NCBI RefSeq assembly: GCF_000243095.1
Contig: NZ_AHJE01000047.1
Location: 1 to 58,251 of the forward strand
Direction: 5' to 3'
Source: Cupriavidus basilensis OR16
GTDB taxonomy: Bacteria; Pseudomonadota; Gammaproteobacteria; Burkholderiales; Burkholderiaceae
DNA: 58,251 bases
Numbering within the stretch: position 1 is the first letter of the stretch; every line of letters starts with the position of its first letter. This document shows, piece by piece, positions 1-9,967 of this stretch. The notes under the pieces are model-generated. The model was not told where the DNA came from, made no database searches, and saw nothing but the letters and a program-made list of their open reading frames with translations. Made by a program: the position numbers and the translations under genes.

Positions 1-441
1 AACGAGAACAAGGACGACCTGATCTCCGCCTGCTTCGACCACATGTTCGCGGTGATCCGGGATGCGCAGTCGAAGGTGGAGGACGGCCCGGGCACCGGCT
101 GGGACAAGCTGTGCGCGATCTCCCGCGCGCTGGTCGGCTATCAGTTTTCCAGCCAGGGGCCGTTGTTGCGGCTGACCATCTATGGTGCGCTGCCCGAGGA
201 GATGCGCAAGGAGAAGATGCTGACGATGAACCGTCTGTCGGCGCGCTTTGCGCGGTTCCTGGTGCAGGGGATGCAGGATGGGTCGATCCGGGCGCTGGAC
301 CAGTCGATCGCTTCGCTGCAGGTCAATGGCATGATCAATGCCGCGGTGGAGTTGCGGCGGTGGGTGCCGGATGCTTGCGCGGAGAACGCGGCGGATCTGT
401 TTATCCGGCCGTTGTTTCTGGGGATATTTTCAGAGGCGTGA
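1..441 (+). CDS. TetR/AcrR-family transcriptional regulator, C-terminal part
   Basis: An open frame enters from the left edge and ends at a TGA at 439-441. About 146 residues are visible, starting [16 protein letters not shown]. This is the usual junction between the N-terminal helix-turn-helix and the ligand-binding domain of TetR repressors, so the DNA-binding domain lies outside the window. The all-alpha, amphipathic remainder ([20 protein letters not shown] and following) fits the ligand-binding and dimerisation domain. The gene converges on the leftward peptide transporter genes, and whether it regulates them cannot be told. The family call is from overall pattern, and the ligand is unknown. 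Confidence 0.75.
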   Translation, partial: NENKDDLISACFDHMFAVIRDAQSKVEDGPGTGWDKLCAISRALVGYQFSSQGPLLRLTIYGALPEEMRKEKMLTMNRLSARFARFLVQGMQDGSIRALDQSIASLQVNGMINAAVELRRWVPDACAENAADLFIRPLFLGIFSEA

Positions 442-712
442 GCGCCAGCACGTGGCCTGATCCAGCGGCGGCCGGCTCCGCGCTGGCTCCGGCATCGGCA
501 TCAGCCCTCCAGATGGCAGGCGACCATCTGCCCGTCCCCCCCCGGGGATTCGCATATAGCGTGTCCCGGCTGGCGATCTCGACAATGCGGCCGAGGTACA
601 TCACGGCGATGCGGTCGCTGATGTGGCGGACCACGGCCAGGTCGTGGGCAATGAAGACGTAGGTCAGGCCGAGGCGGCGCTGCAATTCCATGAACACGTT
701 GACCACCTGCGC

Positions 713-740
713 CTGGATCGATACGTCTGGATCGATACGT
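713..740. repeat. Exact 14-bp tandem duplication inside dppF
   Basis: The unit ctggatcgatacgt occurs twice in direct succession (713-726 and 727-740). Removing one copy restores the expected reading ...[12 protein letters not shown].... Since 14 is not a multiple of 3, the second copy causes the frameshift. Confidence 0.95.
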
Positions 741-793
741 CCAGCGCGGAGACGGGTTCGTCGCAAACGATCAGGCTCGGCTCGACAGCCAGC

Positions 794-843
<50 letters not shown>

Positions 844-1342
844 GTAGCGGTCCGCCATATAGGGCAGCAGCCCGACCATCTGCAGCAGCTCCGCAATGCG
901 GTCGCGATAGCGCTCGCGGTCGTTGGCCATGCCGTGCACTTCCAGCGGCTCGCCGATGATGTCGCAGACCTTCATGCGCGGGTTCAGGGAGCCGAACGGG
1001 TCCTGGTAGACCATCTGCACACTGCGCCGGAAGTGTCTTTCCTGCGCCTTGCTGAAGGTGGAGAAATCGTCGCCGTCAAAGGCGATGCGCCCGCCGCTGG
1101 CGGCCAGCATCTTGATGATGGCGAGGCCGGTCGTGGACTTCCCGCAGCCGCTCTCGCCGACCAGGCCCAGCGTCTCGCCGCGCCTGAGCGTGAACGACAC
1201 GCCATCTACGGCCCTGACCGAGCCCACCTGCCGCTTGATGAAGACGCCCTTGGTCACCGGGAAATGGACCTTGAGGTTCTCGACGCGCAGGATCTCGTCA
1301 CCGATCTTGCCGTGCTGGCGAGCGGCAGGCATCGCCAGCGCC

Positions 1343-2338
1343 TCAGTTGCGGTCATGGTCATGGTCATGGTCATGGAGGAAGCATGCCTTGAAGTGGTTC
1401 GTGCGCACGGGACGCAGCGCGGGGCGCGACAAGCCACATGGTTCGGTGGCCAGCTTGCATCGCGGCATGAAGGCGCATCCGGGGGGCAGCGCCGTAAGGT
1501 CGGGCGGCTGGCCGTCGATCGGCACCAGCGGCTGCCGCGTATCGCCATCGATGCGCGGCACCGAGGCCATCAGGCCGCGCGTGTAGGGGTGCGCGGGATG
1601 GCCATAGAGCTCGCGCGCGGTCGCGGTCTCGACCACGCGTCCGCCGTACATCACGGCCACGCGATCGGCGTAGCGCGCCACCACGCCCAGGTCGTGCGTG
1701 ATGAGGACCAGCGCCGTATCCGACTGGCTGGCGAGGTCCTTGAGCAGGTCGAGGATCTGCGCTTGCACCGTGACGTCAAGCGCGGTGGTGGGTTCGTCCG
1801 CAATGATCAGTTGCGGCTTGCAGGCCAGCGCCATGGCAATCATGGCGCGCTGGCGCATGCCCCCGGAGAACTGGTGTGGATAAGCGCCCAGCCGGCTCTG
1901 CGGCTCGGGGATCTGCACCTTGCCAAGCAGCTCGCCGGCGATGCCGAGGGCCGTCTTCCACGGCATGCCCTGGTGCAGGTTGATCGGCTCGGCGATCTGC
2001 TTGCCCACCGTGAGCGCCGGGTTCATCGAGGACATCGGCTCCTGGAAGATCATTGCGATCCGGTTGCCGCGAATCGCGCGCATTTTTGCCGGGCTGAGCT
2101 TGAGCAGGTCCTGCCCGTCGAAGAGGATCTCGCCCGATTCGATACGGCCGGCCGGGCTCGGGATCAGGCCCAGGATCGACAGCGCGGTCACGCTTTTCCC
2201 GGAGCCGGATTCGCCAACGATGGCCAGCGTCTCGCCGGGGGCGACGTCGAACGAGACCTGGTCCACTGCCGTGACCACGCCGCGGTCGGTGCGAAAGCGC
2301 GTGGTCAGCTGGTTCACCTGCAGGATCGGCTGCGTCAT
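1343..2338 (-). CDS. dppD: Peptide ABC transporter ATP-binding protein DppD-like
   Basis: First ATPase of a dipeptide/oligopeptide importer, 331 residues, the usual length. Visible are Walker [10 protein letters not shown] (about residues 42-50), Q-loop, the signature [15 protein letters not shown], Walker [13 protein letters not shown] and H-loop LITHDLGVV. The C-terminal oligopeptide-type extension [17 protein letters not shown] has cysteines typical of this subfamily. The ATG at 2338 has a strong Shine-Dalgarno (aaaggagg). The protein ends in an unusual [10 protein letters not shown] tail, encoded by four ggtcat repeats that also carry the likely starts of dppF. It would act at the inner face of the cytoplasmic membrane with DppB/DppC. 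Confidence 0.93.
   Translation of the reverse strand: MTQPILQVNQLTTRFRTDRGVVTAVDQVSFDVAPGETLAIVGESGSGKSVTALSILGLIPSPAGRIESGEILFDGQDLLKLSPAKMRAIRGNRIAMIFQEPMSSMNPALTVGKQIAEPINLHQGMPWKTALGIAGELLGKVQIPEPQSRLGAYPHQFSGGMRQRAMIAMALACKPQLIIADEPTTALDVTVQAQILDLLKDLASQSDTALVLITHDLGVVARYADRVAVMYGGRVVETATARELYGHPAHPYTRGLMASVPRIDGDTRQPLVPIDGQPPDLTALPPGCAFMPRCKLATEPCGLSRPALRPVRTNHFKACFLHDHDHDHDRN
1351..1374. repeat. Hexanucleotide repeat (ggtcat)x4 at the dppD/dppF overlap
   Basis: Four perfect copies of ggtcat. On the minus strand they encode the His-Asp tail of DppD in one frame and a Met-Thr run at the start of DppF in another, offering four candidate start codons (T of each ATG complement at 1356, 1362, 1368, 1374). 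Copy-number change would be in-frame for both genes. Confidence 0.9.
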
Positions 2339-2366
2339 GCGGGCCTCCTTTCATGGAGCAAGGGAA

Positions 2367-4070
2367 TCAAAAACCCATTTTCTTCTTCATGTCCTGGTCG
2401 ACCCACATCCGCGCGTAGATCGGGCCGGGCCGTACCGCGCCCGCGCGCAGCTCGGCGTTGTAGTTCTTCACCCAGGGCCACCATGCGGTGTACTGGTAAG
2501 GCGTCGGCAACCAGATATACGGCGCATCCGCAAGCACATCGCGCGTGAGCGAGCGCAAGGCTTCCTGCCGGCGGCCAAGGTCGCGCATCTGGAAGGCTTC
2601 ATTGACACGCTGCTCGTACTTGGGGTCGCCCCACTGCGCGGCGTTCCAGACCTGGCCCTTCACAAAGCTCTTGCGGATCGTGGTGGTCGGGTTGGTATGG
2701 CCGTTGCTCATCAGGTAGCCGGGCGCGTTGGTCTTGGTGGTCATGGCCGACAGGAACGCGCCGTACTCCATTGGCTGGATCTCGATGCGCACGCCAACCT
2801 GCTCCAGGTAGGCACCGATCAGCGGCAGCAGTTCCAGGTGCTCGGGCTGGCAGGCGCAGACCTGCACCTTGAAGGTGAAGCCCTTCGCGTAACCGGCCTC
2901 GGCCAGCAGCTTGCGTGCCTTGTCCGGGTTGTAGCTGAACAGCTCCTTCACCGACTCGGGCATGGCGCTCAGCGGCTCGAAGTAGCCGGTGTAGTCCGGA
3001 TGCTGCGGATAGGCGAACAGCTCGGCATTGCCGCCGTAGAACTGCTTGACGATCTCCTGCTTGTTGACTGCCATGTTCAGCGCGCGCCGCACGCGCAGGT
3101 CGTTGAACGGCTTGGTGTCAACGCGCAGCGCCACGTACTGGCCATTGGTCGACAGCCAGCGCGACCACTTGAGCGCGGGCGCGTTCTTCTTGAGCTCGTC
3201 GACCGCGGTCCAGCGCACGTACTCGAGCACATCCAGCTTGCCGGTGCGCAGCATGGTGTTGCGCGTGGACTCGTCCTTGACCGTGCGCAGCACGACCTTG
3301 TCGACGAAGGGCAGCTTGTAGTCCTTGCCGCCGATCCTGTCGCTATCCCAGTACTGCCCGTTCCTGGTATAGGTGCTGGACGTGCCCTGCACGAAATTGC
3401 TCAGCAGGAAGGGCCCGCTGCCGTTCACGTTCTTCCAGTTGCCGGCGCCAGCAGCCGCCACTTCCTTGGGCATGATGCCGGAGTAGTAGCCCCAGCCGAA
3501 ACGGTAGTCCCATTCGGCGTTGAACTCCTTGAAGCGGAAGACCACCGTGTACTTGTCCGTTGCCTCCACCTTGGCAAGATGATCGTAGTACGTGGGGATC
3601 TTCTTGGCGCTGGCATTCTGGCGGCTATAGCTGAAGACCACGTCGTCGGCCACCAGCTCGCGCTCCTCCATCACGCCCGCCTTGGCGGGAAACTTCACGC
3701 CCTTGCGCAGCTTGACTTCGAGCGTCAGCGGATCGAGCCATTTCCAGCTCTCGGCCAGCTCGCCGCGAATCGCATCTTCGGGGAGCCACGCATCGGCCTG
3801 GAACGCGTACTTGCCGCCATTGCGCTTGGCCTTGGCGAGATCGGCGGCGAAGAGCTGCTCGTAGACCTGGCCGGTATCGTAGTTCTGCTTCCAGTTCCAG
3901 TCCGCCAGGTCCCAGGACAGGGCGGAGATGGTGGGATACATCGAGCCGATCTCGAGATTGCCGCCGTACTTTGGCGTCTCGGCCTGCGCGCAGGCCGCGC
4001 CGGCGGCAAGCGCCAGCGCCATGCCCGCCACTACTGAAGATATTGTCCGGTTCAAGCCGCGTCCCTCCAT
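2367..4070 (-). CDS. Periplasmic peptide-binding protein of ABC transporter (SBP family 5)
   Basis: Extracytoplasmic solute receptor of the adjacent transporter, 567 residues. An N-terminal signal sequence (core SSVVAGMALALAAGAACAQA) is followed by the mature family-5 fold: YGGNLEIGS, the LAESWKWLDPLTLEVKLRKG segment, VVFSYSR and the RRALNMAVNKQEI block common to DppA/OppA proteins. It is followed by dppD after 28 nt. The annotated ATG lies at 4070. A TTG at 4055 preceded by ggagg at 8 nt is an equally good start and gives a more compact signal peptide (MNRTISS...). Ligand is not predictable; besides peptides, family members bind opines, nickel or heme. Confidence 0.9.
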   Translation of the reverse strand: MEGRGLNRTISSVVAGMALALAAGAACAQAETPKYGGNLEIGSMYPTISALSWDLADWNWKQNYDTGQVYEQLFAADLAKAKRNGGKYAFQADAWLPEDAIRGELAESWKWLDPLTLEVKLRKGVKFPAKAGVMEERELVADDVVFSYSRQNASAKKIPTYYDHLAKVEATDKYTVVFRFKEFNAEWDYRFGWGYYSGIMPKEVAAAGAGNWKNVNGSGPFLLSNFVQGTSSTYTRNGQYWDSDRIGGKDYKLPFVDKVVLRTVKDESTRNTMLRTGKLDVLEYVRWTAVDELKKNAPALKWSRWLSTNGQYVALRVDTKPFNDLRVRRALNMAVNKQEIVKQFYGGNAELFAYPQHPDYTGYFEPLSAMPESVKELFSYNPDKARKLLAEAGYAKGFTFKVQVCACQPEHLELLPLIGAYLEQVGVRIEIQPMEYGAFLSAMTTKTNAPGYLMSNGHTNPTTTIRKSFVKGQVWNAAQWGDPKYEQRVNEAFQMRDLGRRQEALRSLTRDVLADAPYIWLPTPYQYTAWWPWVKNYNAELRAGAVRPGPIYARMWVDQDMKKKMGF

Positions 4071-4099
4071 CGTTGTCTTTCGTCAATGTTTACCGCGAG

Positions 4100-5026
4100 T
4101 TATCGCGGTCCGCGCATGCGCGGGTCGAGCAGGTCACGTAGCGCGTCGCCGTAGACGTTGATGGCATAGACGACAACGGTGAGGCAGATGCCGGGGGCCA
4201 ATGCCAGCCAAGGCCCCTGGAACATGAAGGTGCGCCCGTTGCCCGAGAGCATGCCGCCCCAGGTCGGCGCGGGCGGCGGCACGCCCAGCCCGAGGAAGGA
4301 CAGGCCGGATTCGGCCAGGATCGCGGTGCCCACGCGCGTGGTGAACAGCACGATGATGGGCGGCAGCACGTTGGGCAGGATGTGGCGCCAGAGGATGCGC
4401 CCGGTCGATGCGCCCATGGATTGCGCGGCATGCACATACATGTTCTCGCGCACCGAGACCACCGCGCTGCGGATGATCCGCGACCCGCCCACACCCAACA
4501 GCAAGCCAAGCGTGCCGACGATCTGCCAGCTGCCCGGGCCGAGCACGGACACCACCACGATCAGGATCACCAGGTCGGGAAAGCTCATCCACGCATCCAC
4601 CATGCGCTGCACGATCAGGTCGAACTTGCCGCCGAGGTAGCCGGTCAGGATGCCGATCAGCACCGAGATGGCGGTAGCCAGCGTGGCGGCCGACAGCCCG
4701 ATGATGACCGAGAGCTGCGCGCCGTACAGGCAACGCGAGAGCATGTCGCGCCCGAGGTTGTCGGTACCGAACGGGTGCGCCCACGAAGGCGGCTGCAACC
4801 GCTTCATCATGCTGATCTCGTTGACGCCATATGGCGCCAGCCAGTCGGCAAAGACGCCGCAGAACAGGAAGATCATGCAGATCACCGCGCCGGCGGCGCC
4901 CAGCGGCTTCTCGCGGAACAGGCGCATTACCAGCGCGAAGGCCGCCCCGAACCGGCCAGGACCGGTGGGGGACCGCGCGGGTTGGCCCGCCTTGCGTGCC
5001 GGGGCGTTTGCGATTGGACGTGCCAT
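4100..5026 (-). CDS. dppC: Peptide ABC transporter permease DppC-like
   Basis: Inner-membrane permease, 308 residues. The N-terminus carries the OppC-type region with first membrane helix (GAAGAVICMIFLFCGVFADW) and the family motif HPFGTDNLGRDMLSRCLYG. The binding-protein-dependent transport domain follows, with the EAA-type loop MGASTGRILWRHILPN and the conserved end LRDLLDPRMRG. Its ATG shares one base with the dppB stop codon (TGATG), indicating translational coupling. The gene appears intact. Confidence 0.92.
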   Translation of the reverse strand: MARPIANAPARKAGQPARSPTGPGRFGAAFALVMRLFREKPLGAAGAVICMIFLFCGVFADWLAPYGVNEISMMKRLQPPSWAHPFGTDNLGRDMLSRCLYGAQLSVIIGLSAATLATAISVLIGILTGYLGGKFDLIVQRMVDAWMSFPDLVILIVVVSVLGPGSWQIVGTLGLLLGVGGSRIIRSAVVSVRENMYVHAAQSMGASTGRILWRHILPNVLPPIIVLFTTRVGTAILAESGLSFLGLGVPPPAPTWGGMLSGNGRTFMFQGPWLALAPGICLTVVVYAINVYGDALRDLLDPRMRGPR

Positions 5027-5982
5027 CAGCGATGCCTCACTTTCGGGTCGAACAGCCCGTAGCTCAAATCCACGAGCAGGTTGATGAGCATGACGGCCAC
5101 CCCGACCACCAGGAACACGCCGGTGATCACGGGATAGTCCCGCTGGTTCACGGCGTCCAGCAGGAGCAGGCCCATGCCCGGCAGCGCAAAGATCTGCTCG
5201 ATCACCACGGCCCCGCCGATCAGCAGCGGCGCCTGCAGGCCGATCAGCGTCACCACCGGGATCAGCGCGTTGCGCAGCGCATGGCGCAGGATCACCAGGC
5301 GCTCATTCAAGCCCTTGGCCCATGCCGTGCGGATGTAGTCCTGGCGCAGCACCTCCAGCATCATCGTGCGCGTCATGCGCATGGTGATGGCGGACAGCGC
5401 CATGCCAAGGATGATGGCGGGCACCAGCATATTGCTGATGTGCTGGAGCGGGTCTTCCAGGAAGGGAACGTAGCGCACCTCGGGCGACCAGCCCCACCAC
5501 ACCGATGGAAACACCATGATCATCGTCCCCATCCAGAAGCTTGGCACCGCCAGCATCAGGATGGAAAAGGAGCGCGCCACGTAGTCGGCGGCGGTGTCCT
5601 GCCGGATCGCCGACAACACGCCAACGGGCAGTGCCACCGAGAGCGCCACGAACAGGGCCAGCACACCCAGCGAGAGGGTGGCAGGCATGCGCGCCAGCAC
5701 CATCTTGAGCACCGGCTCGCCCTGCCACAGCGACTGGCCCAGATCCCCGCGCAGCACGATGTTGCCGATCCAGTGGACGTACTGGAACCACATCGGCTGG
5801 TCCAGGCCCAGCGCGCGGATCAGGTCCTCGCGGCTCTTGGTGTCGGCGCTGATGTCGTTCTGGCTCAGCATCAGGTCCACCACATCGCCCGGCACCATGC
5901 GCACGATCACAAAGACGATCAGGCTCGCGAACAGCAGTGTGGGCAGAAGCGCCAGCAGGCGGCGCAGGATGTAGGCACTCAT
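5026..5982 (-). CDS. dppB: Peptide ABC transporter permease DppB-like
   Basis: Partner permease, 318 residues from the ATG at 5982 (MSAYILRRLLALLPTL...). The open frame extends 49 codons further upstream, but that stretch has no family similarity and DppB proteins start at MxxYILRR. Typical features are the first helix plus the periplasmic loop MVPGDVVDLMLSQND, the ALGLDQP motif, and the EAA-loop region QDYIRTAWAKGLNERLVILRHALRNALIPV. First gene of the transporter operon dppB-dppC-SBP-dppD-(dppF). Confidence 0.92.
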   Translation of the reverse strand: MSAYILRRLLALLPTLLFASLIVFVIVRMVPGDVVDLMLSQNDISADTKSREDLIRALGLDQPMWFQYVHWIGNIVLRGDLGQSLWQGEPVLKMVLARMPATLSLGVLALFVALSVALPVGVLSAIRQDTAADYVARSFSILMLAVPSFWMGTMIMVFPSVWWGWSPEVRYVPFLEDPLQHISNMLVPAIILGMALSAITMRMTRTMMLEVLRQDYIRTAWAKGLNERLVILRHALRNALIPVVTLIGLQAPLLIGGAVVIEQIFALPGMGLLLLDAVNQRDYPVITGVFLVVGVAVMLINLLVDLSYGLFDPKVRHR

Positions 5983-6441
5983 GGTGCGCCCGCTTCGGTG
6001 ACGCCCGGCAAGGTCATGCCGCGCGCCCATGAAAAAGATACCGTAGATACGATAGCGAGTGCAGATCCGACCATGCCGTCTCCTGTCCGGTGCTTCGTGT
6101 GGCCGCCAAACGCACCGAACGGGAATCACTTAACGCGTAAATGAAGCGATATCCGATGCGAATCAGGACTGTTTCCCTGGGAGTTTTCCACCGAGCTGCT
6201 GTTTGTACAGATAGCCCATTCAGCATACCCATAGTTCTAAATCATGACAACCGAACTGGACCTTGAATGTCTAATGGATTTACCTAGGTCAGCGCCGGCG
6301 TAGCGGACCGCTTGTGCAGCGCAAACGCACGACCGGAATCGCGAGGGTGAGCGCAGGCCCCACGCCTGCGCGTGCAAGGCCTGCGATTAGGGGGCGAGGA
6401 TGGTGCGCTGCGGCGTTGCGGCGCGTGAGGGGCGCAGCCGC
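5983..6441. other. Intergenic region upstream of dppB, with a GC hairpin
   Basis: No gene is convincing here. It must hold the dppB promoter, probably in the more AT-rich part around 6170-6270, although no clear -35/-10 pair stands out. A perfect 8-bp inverted repeat gcgcaggc/gcctgcgc with a 5-nt loop lies at 6351-6371, about 70 nt beyond the acyl-CoA dehydrogenase stop, and may act as a weak terminator without a T-run. Confidence 0.4.
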
Positions 6442-7581
6442 TCAATAGCCGCGCAGGGTGGCCCAGCGCTGAGCGTGGAAGTTGGTATCGCCGAGCAGGA
6501 TTTGCGCGGCGCATGCGCGCTTCATGTAGAACCCGATCTCGAACTCGTCGGTCATGCCGATGCCGCCGTGCATCTGTACGCCCTCCTGCACCGCCAGCAT
6601 CGCCGTGGAGCCGGCGCGCGCCTTGGCGGCGGACACCAGCGCGACTGGCTGCGCCGGGCCGTCGTCGAGCAGCTGCTGGCTGCGCAGCACCGCCGCGCGC
6701 GTGATCTCGATCTCGCTGAACAGATGCGCGGCGCGATGCTGCAGCGCCTGGAACTCACCGATGATCTTGCCGAACTGCTTGCGCTCCTTCAGGTATTGCA
6801 GCGTGCGCTCGAAGGCTTCGTCGGCGATGCCGACCAGCTCGGATGCCAGCGCCGCGCGGGCGATATCGAGCGCGTGCTCAAGCATGGGCGCACCGCCGCC
6901 GGCCTCGCCCAGCACCGCGTCTGCCGCAACGCGCACATCCCGGAACCGCACGCGCGCAGCATTGCGAGCGTCCGCCAGCACGGTGCGCTCCACGGCGATG
7001 CCTGCGGCGCCACGCGGCACCAGGAATAGCGTGACGCCATCGCGGTCGCTAGCGTTGCCGCTGGTGCGCCCCACCACGATCAGCGTATCGGCGATATGCC
7101 CGTCGATCACGAAGACCTTGGCGCCATTGAGCACATAGCCGTCGCCCTGCCGCACCGCGGCGAGCGCCTGGCGCTCCGGACGGTGCGCCGCGCCTTCGTC
7201 GATCGCCAGCGCGGTGAGGTGCTTGCCCGCGGCAATGGCTGGCAGGAATTGCGCCTTCTGCGCTGCGCTGCCGCCCCGGGAAATCAGCGAGGCGCCCAGC
7301 AAGGCGGTGGAGAAGAACGGCGTAGGGGCCAGCGTGCGGCCTAGCGCCTCCATGAGCACGCCCGCCTCCACCACGCCGAGCCCGCTGCCGCCGTACTGCT
7401 CAGGGATCAGCACGCCGGCAAAGCCCAGCTCGGCAAACGCGCTCCAGAGAGCGGGCGAGAACCCCGTGTCGTCCCGCGTGTCGCGCAGCTTGCGCAGCAT
7501 CGAAACCGGCGCGCTTTCGCGCAGGAAGGCCAGGGCGCTATCCCGCAGCATCTCCTGGGTCTGATTCAATACGATTGCCAT
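6442..7581 (-). CDS. Acyl-CoA dehydrogenase
   Basis: Flavoprotein of 379 residues that would introduce a double bond into an acyl-CoA, passing electrons to ETF. It shows the N-terminal helical domain with the GFAGVLIPEQYGGSGLGVVE motif, the middle beta domain (less canonical: DGYVLNGAKVFVIDG) and the C-terminal helical domain with ERKQFGKIIGEFQALQH and QMHGGIGMTDEFEIGFYMKR. The latter is typical of the shorter, divergent class often paired with a second dehydrogenase. It lies 60 nt downstream of another acyl-CoA dehydrogenase, so the two may form a heteromer as in steroid or dicarboxylate side-chain degradation. That pairing is inference. Confidence 0.9.
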   Translation of the reverse strand: MAIVLNQTQEMLRDSALAFLRESAPVSMLRKLRDTRDDTGFSPALWSAFAELGFAGVLIPEQYGGSGLGVVEAGVLMEALGRTLAPTPFFSTALLGASLISRGGSAAQKAQFLPAIAAGKHLTALAIDEGAAHRPERQALAAVRQGDGYVLNGAKVFVIDGHIADTLIVVGRTSGNASDRDGVTLFLVPRGAAGIAVERTVLADARNAARVRFRDVRVAADAVLGEAGGGAPMLEHALDIARAALASELVGIADEAFERTLQYLKERKQFGKIIGEFQALQHRAAHLFSEIEITRAAVLRSQQLLDDGPAQPVALVSAAKARAGSTAMLAVQEGVQMHGGIGMTDEFEIGFYMKRACAAQILLGDTNFHAQRWATLRGY

Positions 7582-7641
7582 GGTCGTTCTCGATGCGTTG
7601 GAGCGTGAAGTGGAGTGGAGGCGCGCGATCGGGATGGAATG

Positions 7642-8826
7642 TCAGGCGCCGGGCAGACCGAGCAAGCGCTTGGCGATGATGTTGAGCTGCACTTCGCTGG
7701 TGCCGCCCTCAATCGAGTTGGCCTTGCTGCGCAGCCAGCCGCGCGCGGTGGCGCCGTCGTTGCTGCGCTCGCTCTCCCACTCCAGGGCCTCGCTGCCCCC
7801 GATCGACATCAGCAGCTCATAGCGCCGCTTGTTCAGCTCCGACCCGTAGTACTTCAGCACCGACGAGAACGCGGCAATGCCCTCGCCCTGCCGGGCCAGG
7901 TCCATCGCGCGCTCACCCGCCAGGGCGAATGCGGCCTCATCGATCTCGAAGGTGGCTATCTGCGCGCGCAGCATGGGTGCGTCGACTTCGCCGCGCTCGT
8001 TCTGGCCGAGCGTTTCGCGCGCCAGCTTGCCCATTGGCGGGCGCTGGCCGCGCCCGCCAATGCCGCTGATCATCTCGCGCTCAAAGGTCAGCAGGTACTT
8101 GGCGATGGCCCAGCCGCCGTTTTGCTCGCCCACGAGGTTGGCGCGCGGCACCACCACATCGTCAAAGAAGGTCTCGCAGAACGGCGACTTGCCGGAGATC
8201 AGCACGATGGGGCGCGCCGTCACGCCCGGCGTTTCCATGTCGAACAGCAGGAAGCTGATGCCGGTGTGCTTCTGCGCCGAGAAGTCGGTGCGCACCAGGC
8301 AGAAGATCCAGTCCGCCTTGTCGGCGTATGAGGTCCACACCTTCTGGCCGTTGACGACGAAGTGATCGCCGCGCTCGTCCGCGCGCGTCTGCAGCGAGGC
8401 CAGGTCCGACCCGGCATTGGGTTCCGAATACCCCTGGCACCAGCGGATCTCGCCGCGGGCGATCTTGGGCAGATGCTCGCGCTTTTGCGCCTCCGAGCCA
8501 AACTTGAGCAAGGCTGGGCCAAGCATCCAGATGCCAAAGCTCTGCAACGGCACGCGGCAGCCAAGCGCTTGCATTTCCTGGCGCAGCACCTTGGCCTGCT
8601 CGCGGGACAGGCCGCCGCCGCCATACTCGCGCGGCCATTCCGGCACCGTCCAGCCCTTCTCCCCCATGCGCTTCAGCCAAAGGCGCTGTGCCTCGGACTG
8701 GTAGCGGAACTTGCGCCCGCCCCAGCAGACGTCGCTTTCATTGCGCACGGGCTGCCGCATTTCCAGCGGGCATTGCGCTTCCAGCCAGGCACGCACCTCC
8801 TGCCGGAAGGTTTCCAGGTCATCCAC
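7642..8826 (-). CDS. Acyl-CoA dehydrogenase (second of a pair)
   Basis: 394 residues from a GTG at 8826, chosen because aggagg sits 6 nt upstream and the protein then begins (V/M)DDLETFRQEVRAWL as family members do. The open frame extends 46 codons further without similarity. Conserved parts: GWTVPEWPREYGGGGLSREQ, the FAD/substrate region RWCQGYSEPNAGSDLASLQT, NGQKVWTSYADKADW, and the C-terminal GGTSEVQLNIIAKRLLGLP. First gene of the leftward pair. The gap to the divergent hydrolase (8827-9060) is relatively AT-rich near 8850-8885, with a tatataa stretch that could be a -10 element. Confidence 0.9.
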   Translation of the reverse strand: MDDLETFRQEVRAWLEAQCPLEMRQPVRNESDVCWGGRKFRYQSEAQRLWLKRMGEKGWTVPEWPREYGGGGLSREQAKVLRQEMQALGCRVPLQSFGIWMLGPALLKFGSEAQKREHLPKIARGEIRWCQGYSEPNAGSDLASLQTRADERGDHFVVNGQKVWTSYADKADWIFCLVRTDFSAQKHTGISFLLFDMETPGVTARPIVLISGKSPFCETFFDDVVVPRANLVGEQNGGWAIAKYLLTFEREMISGIGGRGQRPPMGKLARETLGQNERGEVDAPMLRAQIATFEIDEAAFALAGERAMDLARQGEGIAAFSSVLKYYGSELNKRRYELLMSIGGSEALEWESERSNDGATARGWLRSKANSIEGGTSEVQLNIIAKRLLGLPGA

Positions 8827-9060
8827 GCTTGCCTCCTGTTTTTGGCACGTCTTGTTTTGATTTGGTTTCGTTATATAAGCCGAACCCGCCAACGTCAATA
8901 CTCCATTTCCTAAAACTGGCGCAAGACATGGCCGTGCGCCGCAATGGCGCGGTCTCTCATGCATTCACTGCCAATGTGATAGGATTCCCGAAAACATACT
9001 GTAACCACCGGCAAGAACACCAAGCTGGCCGGCGCCCGTGGGACGCAACCAGGAGACAAT

Positions 9061-9967
9061 GTGGAGGCTGACGCCAGCAGCGCGCCGCGCTGTGCCATCC
9101 CTGCCTTCGCCGGCGCCCAGGCGCCGGACCGCTCGCGCACCGTCAGCGCAGACGGCATCCGCATCGCCGTCCATGAATGGGGCCCGATCGACGCCACACC
9201 GGTCCTGCTGGTGCACGGCGCCATGGATTTCGCGCGGACCTTCGATGTCTTCGCGCCGCTGCTGGCCGATGGCGGCTACCGCGTGGTGTCCTACGACCAG
9301 CGCGGCCACGGCGGTCGCTGACGAACGCGACCTGCTGGCCGTGGCCGACTCGATCACGCGCGAGCCGTTGATCGCGATCGGCCATAGCAAGGGCGGCTCG
9401 CTGCTGGTGCACGCCATCCAGGCGCTGCCGCACCGGTTCACCCGCTTTGTCGCCATCGATGGCCTGCCCTTTCGCAATCCACACGCGGACAGCGCCGTGC
9501 GCGACAAGAAATCGATGACCGCGCCCATCATCACGCGCTGGCTCGATACGCGCAGACAAAGCCCGGGCCGGACACGCAAGCCCGGCACCCTTGAGGAACT
9601 CGCCCTGCGGCGCGCCCGGATGAACCCGCGGCTCGCCCATGAGTGGCTGTGCTACCTCGCCGCGCTCGGCGCGCGCCAGGATGCGGATGGCTGGCGCTGG
9701 AAGCTCGACCCGGTGATCGGCTCTTCCGGCTTTGGCCCCATGCGCGCGCGCTGGATGACCGACCGCCTGCCGGGCTTTCCCATTCCCATGCTGGCCATCT
9801 TCGGCACCGAGCGCGAGCCCATGGGGTGGGATGCCACCGCGGCCGACCTGGCGCCGTACTTCCCGCCCTCGACCCAGGTGCAGGTGGTGGCCGACACCGG
9901 GCACTTCATCCATATCGAGCGGCCGCGGGAAACCGCGGAGCTCATCCTGCGCTTTCTCCATACATGA
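9061..9967 (+). pseudogene. Alpha/beta hydrolase, broken by an internal deletion
   Basis: Starts at GTG 9061 with aggag 5 nt upstream. The first frame gives the fold's opening strands and oxyanion motif (PVLLVHGAMDFARTFD, VVSYDQRGHG) and stops at 9321. The protein resumes in another frame at ADERDLLAVADS, followed by the nucleophile elbow GHSKGG, and ends with the catalytic-His region VADTGHFIHIERPRETAE at 9967. About a dozen codons expected between QRGHG and the DLLAV helix are missing, so a small deletion rather than a single-base slip is likely. The TGA overlaps the ATG of the next hydrolase (ATGA). Substrate unknown. Confidence 0.85.

Noticed and set aside
1049..2548. Long open frame on the plus strand opposite dppD/dppF
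   Set aside because: Antisense shadow of GC-rich coding sequence; composition rich in Arg/His/Ala without any family motif, while the minus strand has clear ABC ATPase motifs.
4831..6144. Plus-strand open frame opposite dppB/dppC
   Set aside because: His/Gln/Arg-rich antisense of membrane-protein codons; not a real gene.
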